From: Streptosporangium sp. NBC_01756
GTDB lineage: Bacteria > Actinomycetota > Actinomycetes > Streptosporangiales > Streptosporangiaceae
Reading direction: 5' to 3'
DNA: 64,000 nucleotides
Assembly (NCBI RefSeq): GCF_035917975.1
Contig: NZ_CP109130.1
Span: 2,604,001-2,668,000, forward strand
The stretch's first letter is position 1; each line of letters starts with the position of its first letter. The position numbers and the translations under genes were made by a program. This document shows positions 51,818-61,027 of the stretch, one piece after another. Under the pieces are notes generated by a model that saw only the letters and a list, made by a program, of their open reading frames with translations, ran no database searches and was not told the origin of the DNA.

Positions 51818-52342
51818 TTACGCAGTCCGGTCCAGGGCCCGGAGAGAACGGTCGGTGATGGAACGGGCGCCGCGGCCGATGGCCACCATGCCCGACTGGA
51901 CCAGCTCCTTGATGCCGAACGGCTCCAGGAGCTTGATGAAGGCCTGCAGCTTGTCCGGCGTCCCGGTGACCTCTATGGTCACCGCGTCAGAGGCGACGTC
52001 GACGCAGCGCGCGCGGAAGAGGTTGACCAGTTCCAGCACGCTGGAGCGGGTGTCGGCGTCGGCACGCACCTTGATCAGTGTGAGCTCGCGCTGCACGGCC
52101 TGCGCCGGGTCGAGCTCCACGATCTTCAGCACGTTGACCAGCTTGTTGAGCTGCTTGGTGACCTGTTCGAGCGGCAGCTCCTCGACGTTGACCACGATGG
52201 TCATCCGCGAGATGTCCTCGTGCTCGGTCGGCCCGACCGCCAGGGAGTCGATGTTGAACCCCCGGCGGCTGAACAGCGACGCGACGCGCGCGAGCACGCC
52301 GGGCTTGTTCTCCACCAGCACGGAGAGCGTGTGCCTGCTCAT
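51818..52342 (-). CDS. ilvN: acetolactate synthase small (regulatory) subunit
   Basis: 174 residues. N-terminal ACT domain (HTLSVLVENKPGVLARVASL, FSRRGFNIDSLAVGPTE), the binding site for valine feedback, and a C-terminal domain (VELVN..AR..DV). GAGGAGGAAGG directly upstream of the ATG. 52 bp after ilvB in the same transcript. Confidence 0.95.
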   Translation of the reverse strand: MSRHTLSVLVENKPGVLARVASLFSRRGFNIDSLAVGPTEHEDISRMTIVVNVEELPLEQVTKQLNKLVNVLKIVELDPAQAVQRELTLIKVRADADTRSSVLELVNLFRARCVDVASDAVTIEVTGTPDKLQAFIKLLEPFGIKELVQSGMVAIGRGARSITDRSLRALDRTA

Positions 52343-52394
52343 GCCTTCCTCCTCGCCTGGCGGCCACGCATGCCCGCCCGCCCGCTTCGATCAC

Positions 52395-54137
52395 TCACAG
52401 CTGGTCCTCGCCGTCCCAGGTCGGCGCCATGTCGCGCGCGAACTTGATCTCGTCGTTGCTGGTCCCGGCCGCCACCATCGGCCAGACCATGGCGTCCTGG
52501 TGAACCACGAAGTCGATCACGACGGGCACGTCGTTGATCTCCATCGCCTTCTGGATGGTCGCGTCCACATCCTCGGGACGTTCGCACCGCAGGCCGACGC
52601 AGCCGTAGGCCTCGGCCAGCTTCACGAAGTCCGGGATCCGGCGGACCGTCTGCAGGTTGGTGTTGGAGTAACGCTGGTTGTAGAACAGCGTCTGCCACTG
52701 CCGGACCATACCGAGGTTACCGTTGTTGATGACGGCGACCTTGATCGGCACACCCTCGATGGTGCAGGTGGCGAGTTCCTGGTTGGTCATCTGGAAGCAA
52801 CCGTCACCGTCGATGGCCCAGACGGTGGCGTCGGGGCGGCCCATCTTGGCACCCATGGCGGCCGGGAGCGCGAAGCCCATCGTGCCGGCCCCGCCGGAGT
52901 TGATGAAGCTGCCGGGGTTCTCGTAGCCGATGAACTGGGCGGCCCACATCTGGTGCTGGCCGACGCCCGCGGTGTAGACGGCGTCCGGTCCGACGATCGC
53001 ACCCAGCCGCTCCATGACGTACTGGGGAGCGAGGGAACCGTCCTCGAACTCCTCGTAGCCCAGCGGATAGGTCGTCCGGTAGGCGTCGAGCTGGGTCCAC
53101 CACTCGCGGTAGTCGCCCTCGCGGCCCTCGTTGCGCACCGCGGCGATCAGCTCGGAGATGACCTCCTTGCAGTCGCCCACGATCGGGACGTCGGCCTGCC
53201 GGTTCTTGGAGATCTCCGCCGGGTCGATGTCCGCGTGGACGATCTTGGCATGCGGGGCGAAGGTGGAGAGCTGCCCGGTGACGCGGTCGTCGAAACGGAC
53301 GCCGAGCCCGATGATCAGATCGCTGCGCTGCAGCGCACCGACCGCCGGCACCGAGCCGTGCATGCCGGGCATGCCCAGATGCTGGCGGTGGCTGTCGGGG
53401 AAGGTACCGCGCGCCATCAGCGTGGTGACCACCGGGATGCCGGTCAGCTCGGCGAACTCCAGCAGCTCCGCCGCGGCCCCGGCCTTGTGCACGCCGCCGC
53501 CGACGTAGAGCACGGGCCGCCTGGCATCGGCGATCAGCTTGGCCGCCTCCCGGATCTGCTTGGAGTGCGGCCGGGTCACCGGACGGTAGCCCGGCAACTG
53601 CATGACGACCGGCCACTGGAAGGTCGTCTTCGCCTGGAGCGTGTCCTTGGCGATGTCGACCAGCACCGGGCCCGGCCGTCCGGTCGAGGCGATGTGGAAC
53701 GCCTCCACGATCGTCCTGGGGATGTCGTCCGGGTCGGTGACCAGGAAGTTGTGCTTGGTGATCGGCATGGTGATGCCGCAGATGTCGGCTTCCTGGAACG
53801 CGTCGGTGCCGATGGCGTCACTGGCCACCTGGCCGGTGATCGCGACGATCGGGACCGAGTCCATGTAGGCGTCGGCGATCGGGGTGACCAGGTTGGTCGC
53901 ACCCGGACCGCTGGTGGCCATGCAGACCCCGACCCGGCCCGTGGCCTGCGCGTAGCCCTGGGCCGCGTGCCCGGCGCCCTGCTCGTGCCGTACGAGCACG
54001 TGCCGGATCTTGGCCGAGTCGTAGAGAGGATCGTAGGCGGGGAGAATCGCGCCGCCCGGGATCCCGAACACGGTGTCGACCCCGACGTGCTCCAGTGCTC
54101 TGACGAGGGCCTGGGCACCTGTCATCTGTTCGGTCAT
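52395..54137 (-). CDS. ilvB: acetolactate synthase large (catalytic) subunit
   Basis: 580 residues, ThDP enzyme. Catalytic Glu in [23 protein letters not shown]-region [20 protein letters not shown], ThDP/Mg motif [15 protein letters not shown]...[12 protein letters not shown]. It makes acetolactate and acetohydroxybutyrate, the committed step of BCAA synthesis. Starts ilvB-ilvN-ilvC; preceded by a leader peptide and attenuator. Confidence 0.97.
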   Translation of the reverse strand: MTEQMTGAQALVRALEHVGVDTVFGIPGGAILPAYDPLYDSAKIRHVLVRHEQGAGHAAQGYAQATGRVGVCMATSGPGATNLVTPIADAYMDSVPIVAITGQVASDAIGTDAFQEADICGITMPITKHNFLVTDPDDIPRTIVEAFHIASTGRPGPVLVDIAKDTLQAKTTFQWPVVMQLPGYRPVTRPHSKQIREAAKLIADARRPVLYVGGGVHKAGAAAELLEFAELTGIPVVTTLMARGTFPDSHRQHLGMPGMHGSVPAVGALQRSDLIIGLGVRFDDRVTGQLSTFAPHAKIVHADIDPAEISKNRQADVPIVGDCKEVISELIAAVRNEGREGDYREWWTQLDAYRTTYPLGYEEFEDGSLAPQYVMERLGAIVGPDAVYTAGVGQHQMWAAQFIGYENPGSFINSGGAGTMGFALPAAMGAKMGRPDATVWAIDGDGCFQMTNQELATCTIEGVPIKVAVINNGNLGMVRQWQTLFYNQRYSNTNLQTVRRIPDFVKLAEAYGCVGLRCERPEDVDATIQKAMEINDVPVVIDFVVHQDAMVWPMVAAGTSNDEIKFARDMAPTWDGEDQL

Positions 54138-54174
54138 CGGCTCGTTCCTTGTGGCTCAGCATGTTTGGCGGCAT

Positions 54175-54214
54175 AAAAAATGCCCCATTCCACCGGAGAC
54201 GGCGGAGCTGGGGC
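54175..54214 (-). terminator. ilvB attenuator
   Basis: Minus-strand GCCCCA...TGGGGC with an inner TCCGCCG/CGGTGGA stem, then ATTTTTTA. It ends 38 bp before the ilvB start. Confidence 0.88.
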
Positions 54215-54254
54215 GGCGCGCAGGTCGAAGTGCTTCGCTATCGGCCTGCGCGCC
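54215..54254 (-). promoter_or_regulatory. ilvB leader hairpin overlapping peptide end
   Basis: GGCGCGCAGG / CCTGCGCGCC, 10 bp perfect. Its 5' arm is the Arg-Arg-Ala-Gly codons of the leader peptide; the stop codon lies in the loop, and the 3' arm abuts the terminator stem. Confidence 0.8.
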
Positions 54255-54288
54255 GGCGAAGTACTACGAGAATCCCACTGTGATGCAT
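54238..54288 (-). CDS. ilvB leader peptide MHHSGILVVLRRRAGR
   Basis: 16 codons with five consecutive branched-chain codons (ATT CTC GTA GTA CTT). This is the classic IlvB-type control peptide; the ribosome pauses here when charged Ile, Leu or Val tRNAs are scarce. The following hairpin and U-tailed terminator complete the attenuator. Attenuation of ilvB is established in other actinomycetes. Confidence 0.9.
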   Translation of the reverse strand: MHHSGILVVLRRRAGR

Positions 54289-54294
54289 GACTCC

Positions 54295-54324
54295 ACCATG
54301 GCTGACAGACCCCGTCCACGTCAA
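54295..54324 (-). promoter_or_regulatory. possible ilvB promoter
   Basis: TTGACG (54319-54324), 18-bp spacer, CATGGT (54295-54300) on the minus strand. The leader ATG would lie just downstream, so the peptide may be nearly leaderless. The -10 is weak. Confidence 0.5.
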
Positions 54325-54378
54325 ATTCATGGGACAGGAGTCTCAAAATCCGAGATGGCGATCAGGGTCGCGACGCCC

Positions 54379-57045
54379 TCAGACCCCACTGTGCAGACTG
54401 GAGAGAGTGGTGCTCATGAGACCGTCGATACCGCGAGCGGCCATCGGCCGGGCCACCAGGAAACCCTGACCCCGGGTGCAGCCCATCTCACGCAGCAGTG
54501 CGAGCTGCTCCGGGCGCTCGATGCCCTCGGCCACCACGACCAGCCCCAGGTCGTGTCCGAGCCGCACGATCGTGCGGGTCAGCAAGGTGAGCGTCTCGTC
54601 GCGGCCGAGCCCGGACACGAACGACGGATCAATCTTGATCATGTCCACCGGGAGCTGCCGCAGGAACGCCAGCGAGGCGTAACCGGTGCCGAAGTCGTCG
54701 ATGGCCAGCCGTACCCCGAGCCTGCGCAGCTCCGAGAGCCGCGTGATGGTCTCGTCGGCGTCCTCGACCAGCATCTCCTCGATGACCTCAAGGGTCAGCG
54801 CGCCGGGCGGCAGGCCGCTCTCGGTCAGCGCCGACTCGACGGTCTCCACGAAGCGCGGCGCCATGATCTGCCGGGCCGACAGGTTGAGCGACAGCCCGAT
54901 GTCCCAGGAGGACGCGCGCCATGCGGCCACCTCGCGGCAGGACTCACGCAGGATCCACTCACTCAGCGGAACGATCAGACCGGTGTCCTCGGCCGGACCG
55001 AGGAACTGCTCGGGTGGGACGAACGTGCTCCCCCGCCACCAGCGCACCAGCGCCTCGACGGCGGTGACACGCGACGTGGCCAGATCCACCACCGGCTGGT
55101 ACTCGATGACGAACTGGTTCTCCAGCAGGGCCCGCTGCAGGTCGGCGGCGAGCTCCAGACGGCGCACCACATCGGCGTGCATGTGCGCGGCGAACACCTC
55201 GACCCGCCGTCCGCCGAGGTCCTTCGCCCTGGCCATCGCCACGTCCGCGTTCCGGATCAGATCCGCGGAGGACACGTCGTCCTCGGCGAAGGCCACCCCG
55301 ACGCTCGCGGTCAGCGCGATGTCACGGTCGGCCACCCGGAACGGCTCGGAGGAGACCGTGCGGACCAGCCACTCGGCCAGATCCACCGCCGTCTGGGCGT
55401 CCACCCCGGCCTCCAGCAGCACCGCGAACTCGTCGCCGCCCCAGCGGGCCAGAGTGTCATCGGCCCGTACGGCGGCCCGGAGCCTGCGGGCGGCCTGGCC
55501 GAGCAGGTAGTCACCACTGGCGTGGCCGACCGAGTCGTTGACCGCCGTGAAGCCGTCGAGGTCCAGGAACACCACGACGGCGCTGCTCGCACCCGGACGG
55601 GCCAGCACCTCGCGGGTGCGCTCCTCGAAGTAGGCCCGGTTGGGCAGGCCGGTGATGCCGTCGTGGAAGGTCAGGTGGGCGACCTGGTTGCGCAGCGCCT
55701 CCTGGTCGCTGACGTCGCGGGTGGTGACCAGCAGCAGTTCCTCGCCGCGCACGTGGCGGGTGGCGACCGACTCGGTGGGACGCCAGGTGCCGTCCGACGC
55801 CCGGACCCGGCAGGAGATCATGCAGGTGCCCGGCCCTTCGACCGGATCCTCATCCAGGCTCATCGCACGGAGCGCCACCTGGATGCCGGGCACGTCCTCG
55901 GGGTGGATGTAATCGAAGATCGTTCCACCGACCAGCTCGTCGGGGCGGTATCCGTACGTGATCTCGACGCCTTCGCCGATCTCCCGGACCACGCCGTCCT
56001 GGTCGCACAGGAAGACCACGTCACCGGTGCTCTCCGCCAGATCCTGAAGCTGCCGCTCGCCGAGGTCCACCAGGCGCCGCATCCGGCCCGACTCCACCAA
56101 GGTCACGAACAGGCGGACCACGAGGACTCCGACGACCGACGCCGAGACGAGTGCCAGGACGCCGACCAGGCCCTGCACCCTGCCGCCGAGCACGCGGAAG
56201 AGCAGGACCGCGGTGGCCACGACGACGAGGATCAGCGGAACGGCGGCGATCAACGAGGAGGCGGTGTGACCGACGGACGGCTCCTCCTCGTCCTCCGGGT
56301 CCTGTGCGCGTGCCGTACGGGACCGCCACGGGATCACCGCGAGCACCAGGAAGGCCACCGGGACCGGCCACATCCCGATCGGCGACGGCGTGTCGCCGTT
56401 CACCCGGGCCAGCGCGGTGGCCGTCTCGGCCGCCGTGATGGCGGCCAGTACGGCCAGCGCCGCCAGGCCCGCCGGCCAGGCGGACCGCCGTACCGGCACC
56501 ACCGCCGGGCCCACGGCGCACGCGAGGATCAGGCAGAGCAGCGGTGGGGCGATGGTGGCCGCGAAGGTGCCCGCGTCGTCGGCCTGACGATAGGCCGGAC
56601 CGAGCAGGAGGACCCAGCCGATCACGAAGAGCGAGGCGGCGCACACGTACGAGTCTGCGAGATCACGCAGCAGCGCCCGCCGCCGGGCGGGCCGGGTGGC
56701 CGACAGGCCGGTGCCCACCGTGAGCATCGCCGTACCGACGAGAACGACCAGGTCGGCGAAGGTCACCGCGAAGGGCGTGCCGTCCGCGAGCGGTCGCACC
56801 CCGACCCCGACCAGCCAGGTGACCGAGCCACCGGCCAGCCAGCGCCAGGCCGGCGCCCTGCGCCGGTCGGTCCCTCGCAGGAGCGTGGTGAACAGCGACG
56901 CCGCCGCGAGGGCGGCGGCGACGACACCCGCGACCAGGCCGACGATCACGGCCGAAGCGCCGCTGAGAAGAGCGGCAACGAGCCCCACCGCGCCGGTTCC
57001 GGCGGCGATGGTCAGCGGTACCCGGGGGTCACGCCAGCGGATCAA
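54379..57045 (-). CDS. membrane GGDEF/EAL protein (c-di-GMP synthase and phosphodiesterase)
   Basis: 888 residues from a TTG start. About 8-10 TM helices (1-310), a PAS domain (about 335-450), a GGDEF domain with intact RWGGDEFAVLLE and upstream I-site RADD (about 525-540), then EAL with VEALVRW (about 660) and LAIDDFGTGYASLAFLRQLP (DDFGTG). Both active sites look intact. It probably senses an envelope signal and sets c-di-GMP, which controls development in Streptomyces. It lies upstream of the ilvB leader on the same strand. Confidence 0.92.
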   Translation of the reverse strand: MIRWRDPRVPLTIAAGTGAVGLVAALLSGASAVIVGLVAGVVAAALAAASLFTTLLRGTDRRRAPAWRWLAGGSVTWLVGVGVRPLADGTPFAVTFADLVVLVGTAMLTVGTGLSATRPARRRALLRDLADSYVCAASLFVIGWVLLLGPAYRQADDAGTFAATIAPPLLCLILACAVGPAVVPVRRSAWPAGLAALAVLAAITAAETATALARVNGDTPSPIGMWPVPVAFLVLAVIPWRSRTARAQDPEDEEEPSVGHTASSLIAAVPLILVVVATAVLLFRVLGGRVQGLVGVLALVSASVVGVLVVRLFVTLVESGRMRRLVDLGERQLQDLAESTGDVVFLCDQDGVVREIGEGVEITYGYRPDELVGGTIFDYIHPEDVPGIQVALRAMSLDEDPVEGPGTCMISCRVRASDGTWRPTESVATRHVRGEELLLVTTRDVSDQEALRNQVAHLTFHDGITGLPNRAYFEERTREVLARPGASSAVVVFLDLDGFTAVNDSVGHASGDYLLGQAARRLRAAVRADDTLARWGGDEFAVLLEAGVDAQTAVDLAEWLVRTVSSEPFRVADRDIALTASVGVAFAEDDVSSADLIRNADVAMARAKDLGGRRVEVFAAHMHADVVRRLELAADLQRALLENQFVIEYQPVVDLATSRVTAVEALVRWWRGSTFVPPEQFLGPAEDTGLIVPLSEWILRESCREVAAWRASSWDIGLSLNLSARQIMAPRFVETVESALTESGLPPGALTLEVIEEMLVEDADETITRLSELRRLGVRLAIDDFGTGYASLAFLRQLPVDMIKIDPSFVSGLGRDETLTLLTRTIVRLGHDLGLVVVAEGIERPEQLALLREMGCTRGQGFLVARPMAARGIDGLMSTTLSSLHSGV

Positions 57046-57303
57046 TGTCGTCTGCCCATCAGTGTCGGTTCGTCTCGCTTCCGCGACGGCACACGGTCAG
57101 TCTCTGCTCTCCGACCGGTGCCGGTGGTGACAACGCCGTAGTCGTCACCGATCTGATAACCACGTGAGTGATCGAGGTGGCAGAATTCACCGTACGTACT
57201 CCAGGTCACGAGGCAGCCACGTTCGGGATTCCTTTCCTGGTCGGTACGGATTCCAGTGGGTAAAGACCTGGTCAGCGGGGGTTCAGGGCGGCGCGGACGC
57301 CGG

Positions 57304-58212
57304 TCAGTATGATCCGGTGATGATGTTTTTGAGTGGTTCGCCCGCCAGATAACGCAGAAGCTGGGAGCGGAGCAGCCGCAGCATTCGACGCCCGGACGCC
57401 GGGGTGCTGCCCGCCACGTGCGGGGTGATGAAGACCCCCGGTGCCGTCCACAGCGGATGCCCCGGAGGCAGCGGCTCGGGGTCGGTGACGTCGAGCGCCG
57501 CCAGGATCCGCCCCCTGCCCAACTCGGCGACGAGCGCGCCGGTGTCCACCACACCGCCTCTGGCGGCGTTCACCAGCAGGGCGCCGTCCTTCATCGCGGC
57601 CAGGAAGCCCGCGTCGACCAGCCCTGTGGTCGCGGGGGTGGACGGGACCAGCAGCACCACCACATCCGCCCCGGGCAGCAGCTCCGGCAGCTCGTCCTGG
57701 CCGTGCACACCTTCCCGCGCGGTCCTCGCCACCCGGACGACGTCCACCTCGAACCCGTCCAGCCGCCGCTCCAGCGCCTCACCGATCGAGCCGTAGCCGA
57801 CGATCAGCACCGTGGAGTCGGCCAGCACACCCGTGTGGTGGTAGGTCCACTCGCCCTCCCGCTGCGCGGCGGCGAATCCCGGGAACTCCCGGAGCACGGC
57901 GATCATGGCGCCCACCGCCCACTCCGCGGTCCCCGCGTCGTGCACTCCCCGCGCGTTGCACAGCACCACGTCCTCGGGGAGGTGCGCCCGGTAGGCGTCC
58001 ACCCCGGCCGTGACGGTCTGCAGCAGCCGGAGCCGGGACATCCGGCCGAGCAGTTCCGGGGTCCGTGCCACCGGCATCAGCGGCGGGATCCAGACCTCGA
58101 CCTCCGCCGCCCTGTCGGGGGCCGGTCCCGTGCCGTCGTAGACCACGCACTCCACATCGGGTAGGTCACTCAGGACATCGGCAGCGGCTTTGGAGGGGAC
58201 CCAGATCTTCAT
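57304..58212 (-). CDS. D-isomer-specific 2-hydroxyacid dehydrogenase
   Basis: 302 residues. NAD-binding GYGSIGEALERRLDGF, catalytic Arg in LVNAARGGVVDTGALVAEL, Glu in VTDPEPLPPGHPLW, His in ITPHVAGST. Shorter than SerA with no ACT domain. Substrate unknown (glyoxylate/hydroxypyruvate-like). The 258 bp to the GGDEF/EAL gene show no supported gene. Confidence 0.9.
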   Translation of the reverse strand: MKIWVPSKAAADVLSDLPDVECVVYDGTGPAPDRAAEVEVWIPPLMPVARTPELLGRMSRLRLLQTVTAGVDAYRAHLPEDVVLCNARGVHDAGTAEWAVGAMIAVLREFPGFAAAQREGEWTYHHTGVLADSTVLIVGYGSIGEALERRLDGFEVDVVRVARTAREGVHGQDELPELLPGADVVVLLVPSTPATTGLVDAGFLAAMKDGALLVNAARGGVVDTGALVAELGRGRILAALDVTDPEPLPPGHPLWTAPGVFITPHVAGSTPASGRRMLRLLRSQLLRYLAGEPLKNIITGSY

Positions 58213-58284
58213 GGCGACATTATCCAAGGGATCGTCCGGGAACCTCCTTCCACGGGGAACCGTAGGAACGGAGAAGGAGGTTCC

Positions 58285-59364
58285 ATGATGCGGATGACAC
58301 GACTGACGTCCCTTTTCGCGGCGGTCCTGCTGGTGTCGGGATGCTCGGCGACACCGGCCGACACGGCGCGGGATCCCACTCCCGCCGTCACGGACACCGG
58401 CGCCCCCCTCGGCGAGCCGCGCACTCTGGTGAAGGATCTGGCCGTGCCCTGGGGAATCGCGTTCCTGCCCGACGGCGACGCCCTGGTGACCGAACGCGAC
58501 ACCGCCAGGCTGCTGCGGGTCACAGCCGCGGGAAAGGTCACCGAGATCGGCACGGTCGACGGCGTACGGCCCGACGGCGAGGGCGGCCTGCTGGGCGTGG
58601 CGATCTCTCCCGTTTTCACCGAGGACCACTACGTCTTCCTGTACTTCACCTCTGCCCATGACAACCGGATCGTGCGCTACCGCTACGACCGGGGTCTGAC
58701 CGACGCCACCGTGATCCTCGACGGCATCCCCAAAGGCTCGATCCACAACGGCGGCCGCCTGGCCTTCGGCCCCGACGGATACCTTTACGCCAGCACCGGT
58801 GAGACCGGGAACCGCGCCCTCGCCCAGGCCCTCGGCTCCCTGGCCGGCAAGATCCTCCGGATGACCGTCGACGGCAAGCCCGCCCCCGGCAACCCGTTTG
58901 CGAACGTGCTCTGGAGCTACGGCCACCGCAACGTCCAGGGCATGGCCTGGGACCCGTCCGGACGCATGTATGCCAGCGAGTTCGGGTCCAACTCGTTCGA
59001 CGAGATCAACCTCGTCAGGAAGGGCGGCAACTACGGCTGGCCCGAGGTCGAGGGCGTCGGCGACGACCCGCGCTTCATCAACCCGCTGATCACCTGGAGC
59101 ACCGACCAGGCCTCTCCCTCCGGCATGGCCTACGCCGACGGTTCCCTCTGGGTCGGCGCACTGCGGGGCGGCAAGCTCTGGCAGGTTCCTCTCGACTCCG
59201 GCGGCATGGCCGGTACGCCCGTCGCCAGGTTCGACGGCCGCTACGGCAGGATCCGCGCGGTCGCCGTCGCCCGTGACGGCTCCCTGTGGTTCGGGACCAG
59301 CAACAAGGACGGCCGGGGCTCCCCAGCTGCCGACGACGACCGCATTTTCGCCGTGACCCCGTAG
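58285..59364 (+). CDS. PQQ-dependent sugar (aldose/sorbosone) dehydrogenase lipoprotein
   Basis: 359 residues. Lipobox LVSGC at residues 16-20 gives a membrane-anchored exported protein. Six-bladed beta-propeller of the GSDH family: LAVPWGIAFLPDGDALVTER, EGGLLGVAISPVF, HNGGRLAFGPDGYLYASTGE, YGHRNVQGMAWDP, KGGNYGWPEVEG. The histidine and arginines around PQQ are present. It oxidises sugars outside the cell if PQQ is available. ATG has AAGGAGG upstream. Confidence 0.9.
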   Translation: MMRMTRLTSLFAAVLLVSGCSATPADTARDPTPAVTDTGAPLGEPRTLVKDLAVPWGIAFLPDGDALVTERDTARLLRVTAAGKVTEIGTVDGVRPDGEGGLLGVAISPVFTEDHYVFLYFTSAHDNRIVRYRYDRGLTDATVILDGIPKGSIHNGGRLAFGPDGYLYASTGETGNRALAQALGSLAGKILRMTVDGKPAPGNPFANVLWSYGHRNVQGMAWDPSGRMYASEFGSNSFDEINLVRKGGNYGWPEVEGVGDDPRFINPLITWSTDQASPSGMAYADGSLWVGALRGGKLWQVPLDSGGMAGTPVARFDGRYGRIRAVAVARDGSLWFGTSNKDGRGSPAADDDRIFAVTP

Positions 59365-59383
59365 CTCGGCGGGTGTTCACTTC

Positions 59384-59432
59384 GGTGTTCGGTGTTCGGT
59401 GTTCGGTGTTCGGTGTTCGGTGTTCGGTGTTC
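59384..59432. repeat. 7-bp tandem repeat, 7 copies
   Basis: GGTGTTC repeated seven times without error right after the sugar dehydrogenase gene. Short perfect repeats of this kind change length easily. Nothing coding; it borders the inverted-repeat arm. Confidence 0.9.
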
Positions 59433-59463
59433 GGTGCGATGGGTGTTCCGGCCGGGTGGGTGG

Positions 59464-59791
59464 CCGTGCGCGCTGCGGTGGGTGGGTGTTCCGGCCGGCC
59501 GTCGCAGTCACCGTCTCGTTTTTCAGGCCTCCGGCCTGACGGGCGCGCTGGTTACGGTTTTTTATAAGCCGGCCGGAACACCCACCCACCTCCGCGCCAG
59601 ACGGCCCCGCCGTACGGCGTGCGGACCGTAGCCGCTCACTCTCCGACCGCCCAGCGATCTCGCGGGCGCTGAAGCAATCCGTACGGGACCGTTCAGGGCC
59701 GGTCGCCGTAGCTGACGCGTTCCTCTCCGACCAGTGCAGGGCCGAGCACCGCAGAGACAGCAATCCGGCCGGTGCCAGAGCTGAGCACCGC
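59464..59791 (+). repeat. left arm of 328-bp inverted repeat
   Basis: Its reverse complement occurs at 63272-63599 with the same length and only about four base differences by eye. Homology stops sharply at both ends. The frames read through it on both strands are artefacts of the repeat. It fills most of the 507 bp between the sugar dehydrogenase and hydrolase genes. Confidence 0.93.
59477..59590. mobile_element. 114-bp MITE-like element inside left arm
   Basis: Bounded by perfect 23-bp terminal inverted repeats (59477-59499 starting GGTGGGTGGGTGTTCC; 59568-59590). The centre has the palindrome CAGGCC-TCC-GGCCTG and a TTTTTTATA tail. A partial end copy (GGGTGTTCCGGCCGG) lies near 59440. It has the shape of a non-autonomous element or of a transcription terminator; no transposase nearby. 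Confidence 0.5.
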
Positions 59792-59845
59792 AGAGACAGC
59801 AATCCGACCAGTACCAGGGCCGAGCACCGCAGAGACAGGAATCCG
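59729..59845. repeat. 39-bp tandem repeat, three copies
   Basis: Units at 59729-59767, 59768-59806 and 59807-59845, each containing GAGCACCGCAGAGACAG. The first unit and most of the second belong to the inverted-repeat arm; the right arm ends within a shortened version. Confidence 0.85.
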
Positions 59846-59871
59846 GCCGATGTAGGGAACCGATGGCCGGC

Positions 59872-60708
59872 TCAGCCGCGCAGAAATTCCACTAGTGCGG
59901 GCACGAGCTTTTTGGGGGCCATGACCACGGCACCATGGTTGAGGCCGGGCAGGGTACGGTGTTCGGCATCGGGCAGGATGTCGGCGAGTGCTCGTGCGGC
60001 GTTGTGGAATCCGGCCGGGCTCTTGCCGCCGGTCAGCACCATAGTGGGGGCTTTCGCGGCCGACCAGCGGTCGGCCTCCAGCGGCTTGCCCTGCTGGGTC
60101 TCACCCATCACCGCGGCGTCGTAGGGCAGCGTGTGCGCCAGCGCCTTGAGGTTCGACCACACGCCCGGCATCAGCCGCATCATGGTCACCATGAATGCGG
60201 GCATGCCCTGGGCCTTGGTCATGAAGTATGTGACCGCGTCGCCGCGCCGGTCGGCCGCCAACAGCGCGTCGAGATGCCGGGCATAGTCCTTGGGCGGGCC
60301 GAAACCGTCGTGGCTGATCACGAACGGCGGCTCGTAGAGCGCCAGTCTCTCGATGGTGAGCCCGGCCGCCGCAGCACGCAGCGCCAGCACCGCCCCCGAC
60401 GAACTCCCGAACACCGACGCCGAACCCCCGACATGGTCGATCAACGCCGCGATGTCCTCGACCTCGCGTTCGGCCGCGTAACCGGCGGCGTCGCCGCTGG
60501 TGCCCCGGCCGCGCCGGTCGTAATTGATCACAGTGAAGTGCTCGGCGAGCAGGCCGGCCAGCTTACGGGCGTCGGAGCGGTCAGCCAGCGCCGAGGACAC
60601 GAGGATGACCGCAGGACCGGCACCGAGCCGCTCGAACGCGATCTCGGTTCCGTCCTGAGAGATGACCGACGCGTTCACCGTGACCGCCTTTTCACTGGTC
60701 GTAGACAT
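59872..60708 (-). CDS. alpha/beta hydrolase
   Basis: 278 residues. Nucleophile elbow GSSSG (VFGSSSGAVLALRAA), oxyanion region VILVSSALADRSD, NYDRRGRGTSGD and the catalytic His in PGLNHGAVV. A soluble esterase/haloperoxidase-like enzyme of unknown substrate. It lies downstream of the cupin-like gene and sigma factor on the same strand and may belong to their regulon. Confidence 0.87.
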   Translation of the reverse strand: MSTTSEKAVTVNASVISQDGTEIAFERLGAGPAVILVSSALADRSDARKLAGLLAEHFTVINYDRRGRGTSGDAAGYAAEREVEDIAALIDHVGGSASVFGSSSGAVLALRAAAAGLTIERLALYEPPFVISHDGFGPPKDYARHLDALLAADRRGDAVTYFMTKAQGMPAFMVTMMRLMPGVWSNLKALAHTLPYDAAVMGETQQGKPLEADRWSAAKAPTMVLTGGKSPAGFHNAARALADILPDAEHRTLPGLNHGAVVMAPKKLVPALVEFLRG

Positions 60709-60760
60709 GATTGTTCTCCAATCGGGGTGTTATGTCGTGTTCTTAGCTATATGACGGCTC

Positions 60761-61027
60761 CTAGCTGGAGAAGGAATCGGTCCTGTCACGACTTATCGCG
60801 ACCAGGGTGACCGGCTCCGGTCCCGGGCTCCGCAGCACGCGCAGTGGCAGGTCTGCCAGACACAGCACCGCACCGACGCCGAAACGCTGCCAGGAGCCGT
60901 CGATCGCCCCGAGTTCGACTTCCCCGCCCTGCACCCAGACGATCGCGTCGTGCCAGGCAGCCGCGTCGTAGCCGCGGACCTCACCGCAGGCCAGGACCAT
61001 CTCGCGCCGCCGGAATCCGGTGTTCAC
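60761..61027 (-). CDS. small cupin-like protein coupled to the ECF sigma factor
   Basis: 88 residues from a GTG that overlaps the sigma-factor TGA (GTGA). A short beta-rich chain (WHDAIVWVQGGEVELGAIDG, RFGVGAVLCLADLPLRVLRS) of the kind found in small cupins and sigma-associated proteins; no metal histidines visible. Co-translation suggests it may act on the sigma factor or on a common signal. Function is inference. Confidence 0.65.
   Translation of the reverse strand: MNTGFRRREMVLACGEVRGYDAAAWHDAIVWVQGGEVELGAIDGSWQRFGVGAVLCLADLPLRVLRSPGPEPVTLVAISRDRTDSFSS

Noticed and set aside
59377..59802. 141-codon frame in the left inverted-repeat arm and its counterpart in the right arm
   Set aside because: Both are translations of the same repeat DNA. 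No start site or domain; explained by the inverted repeat.
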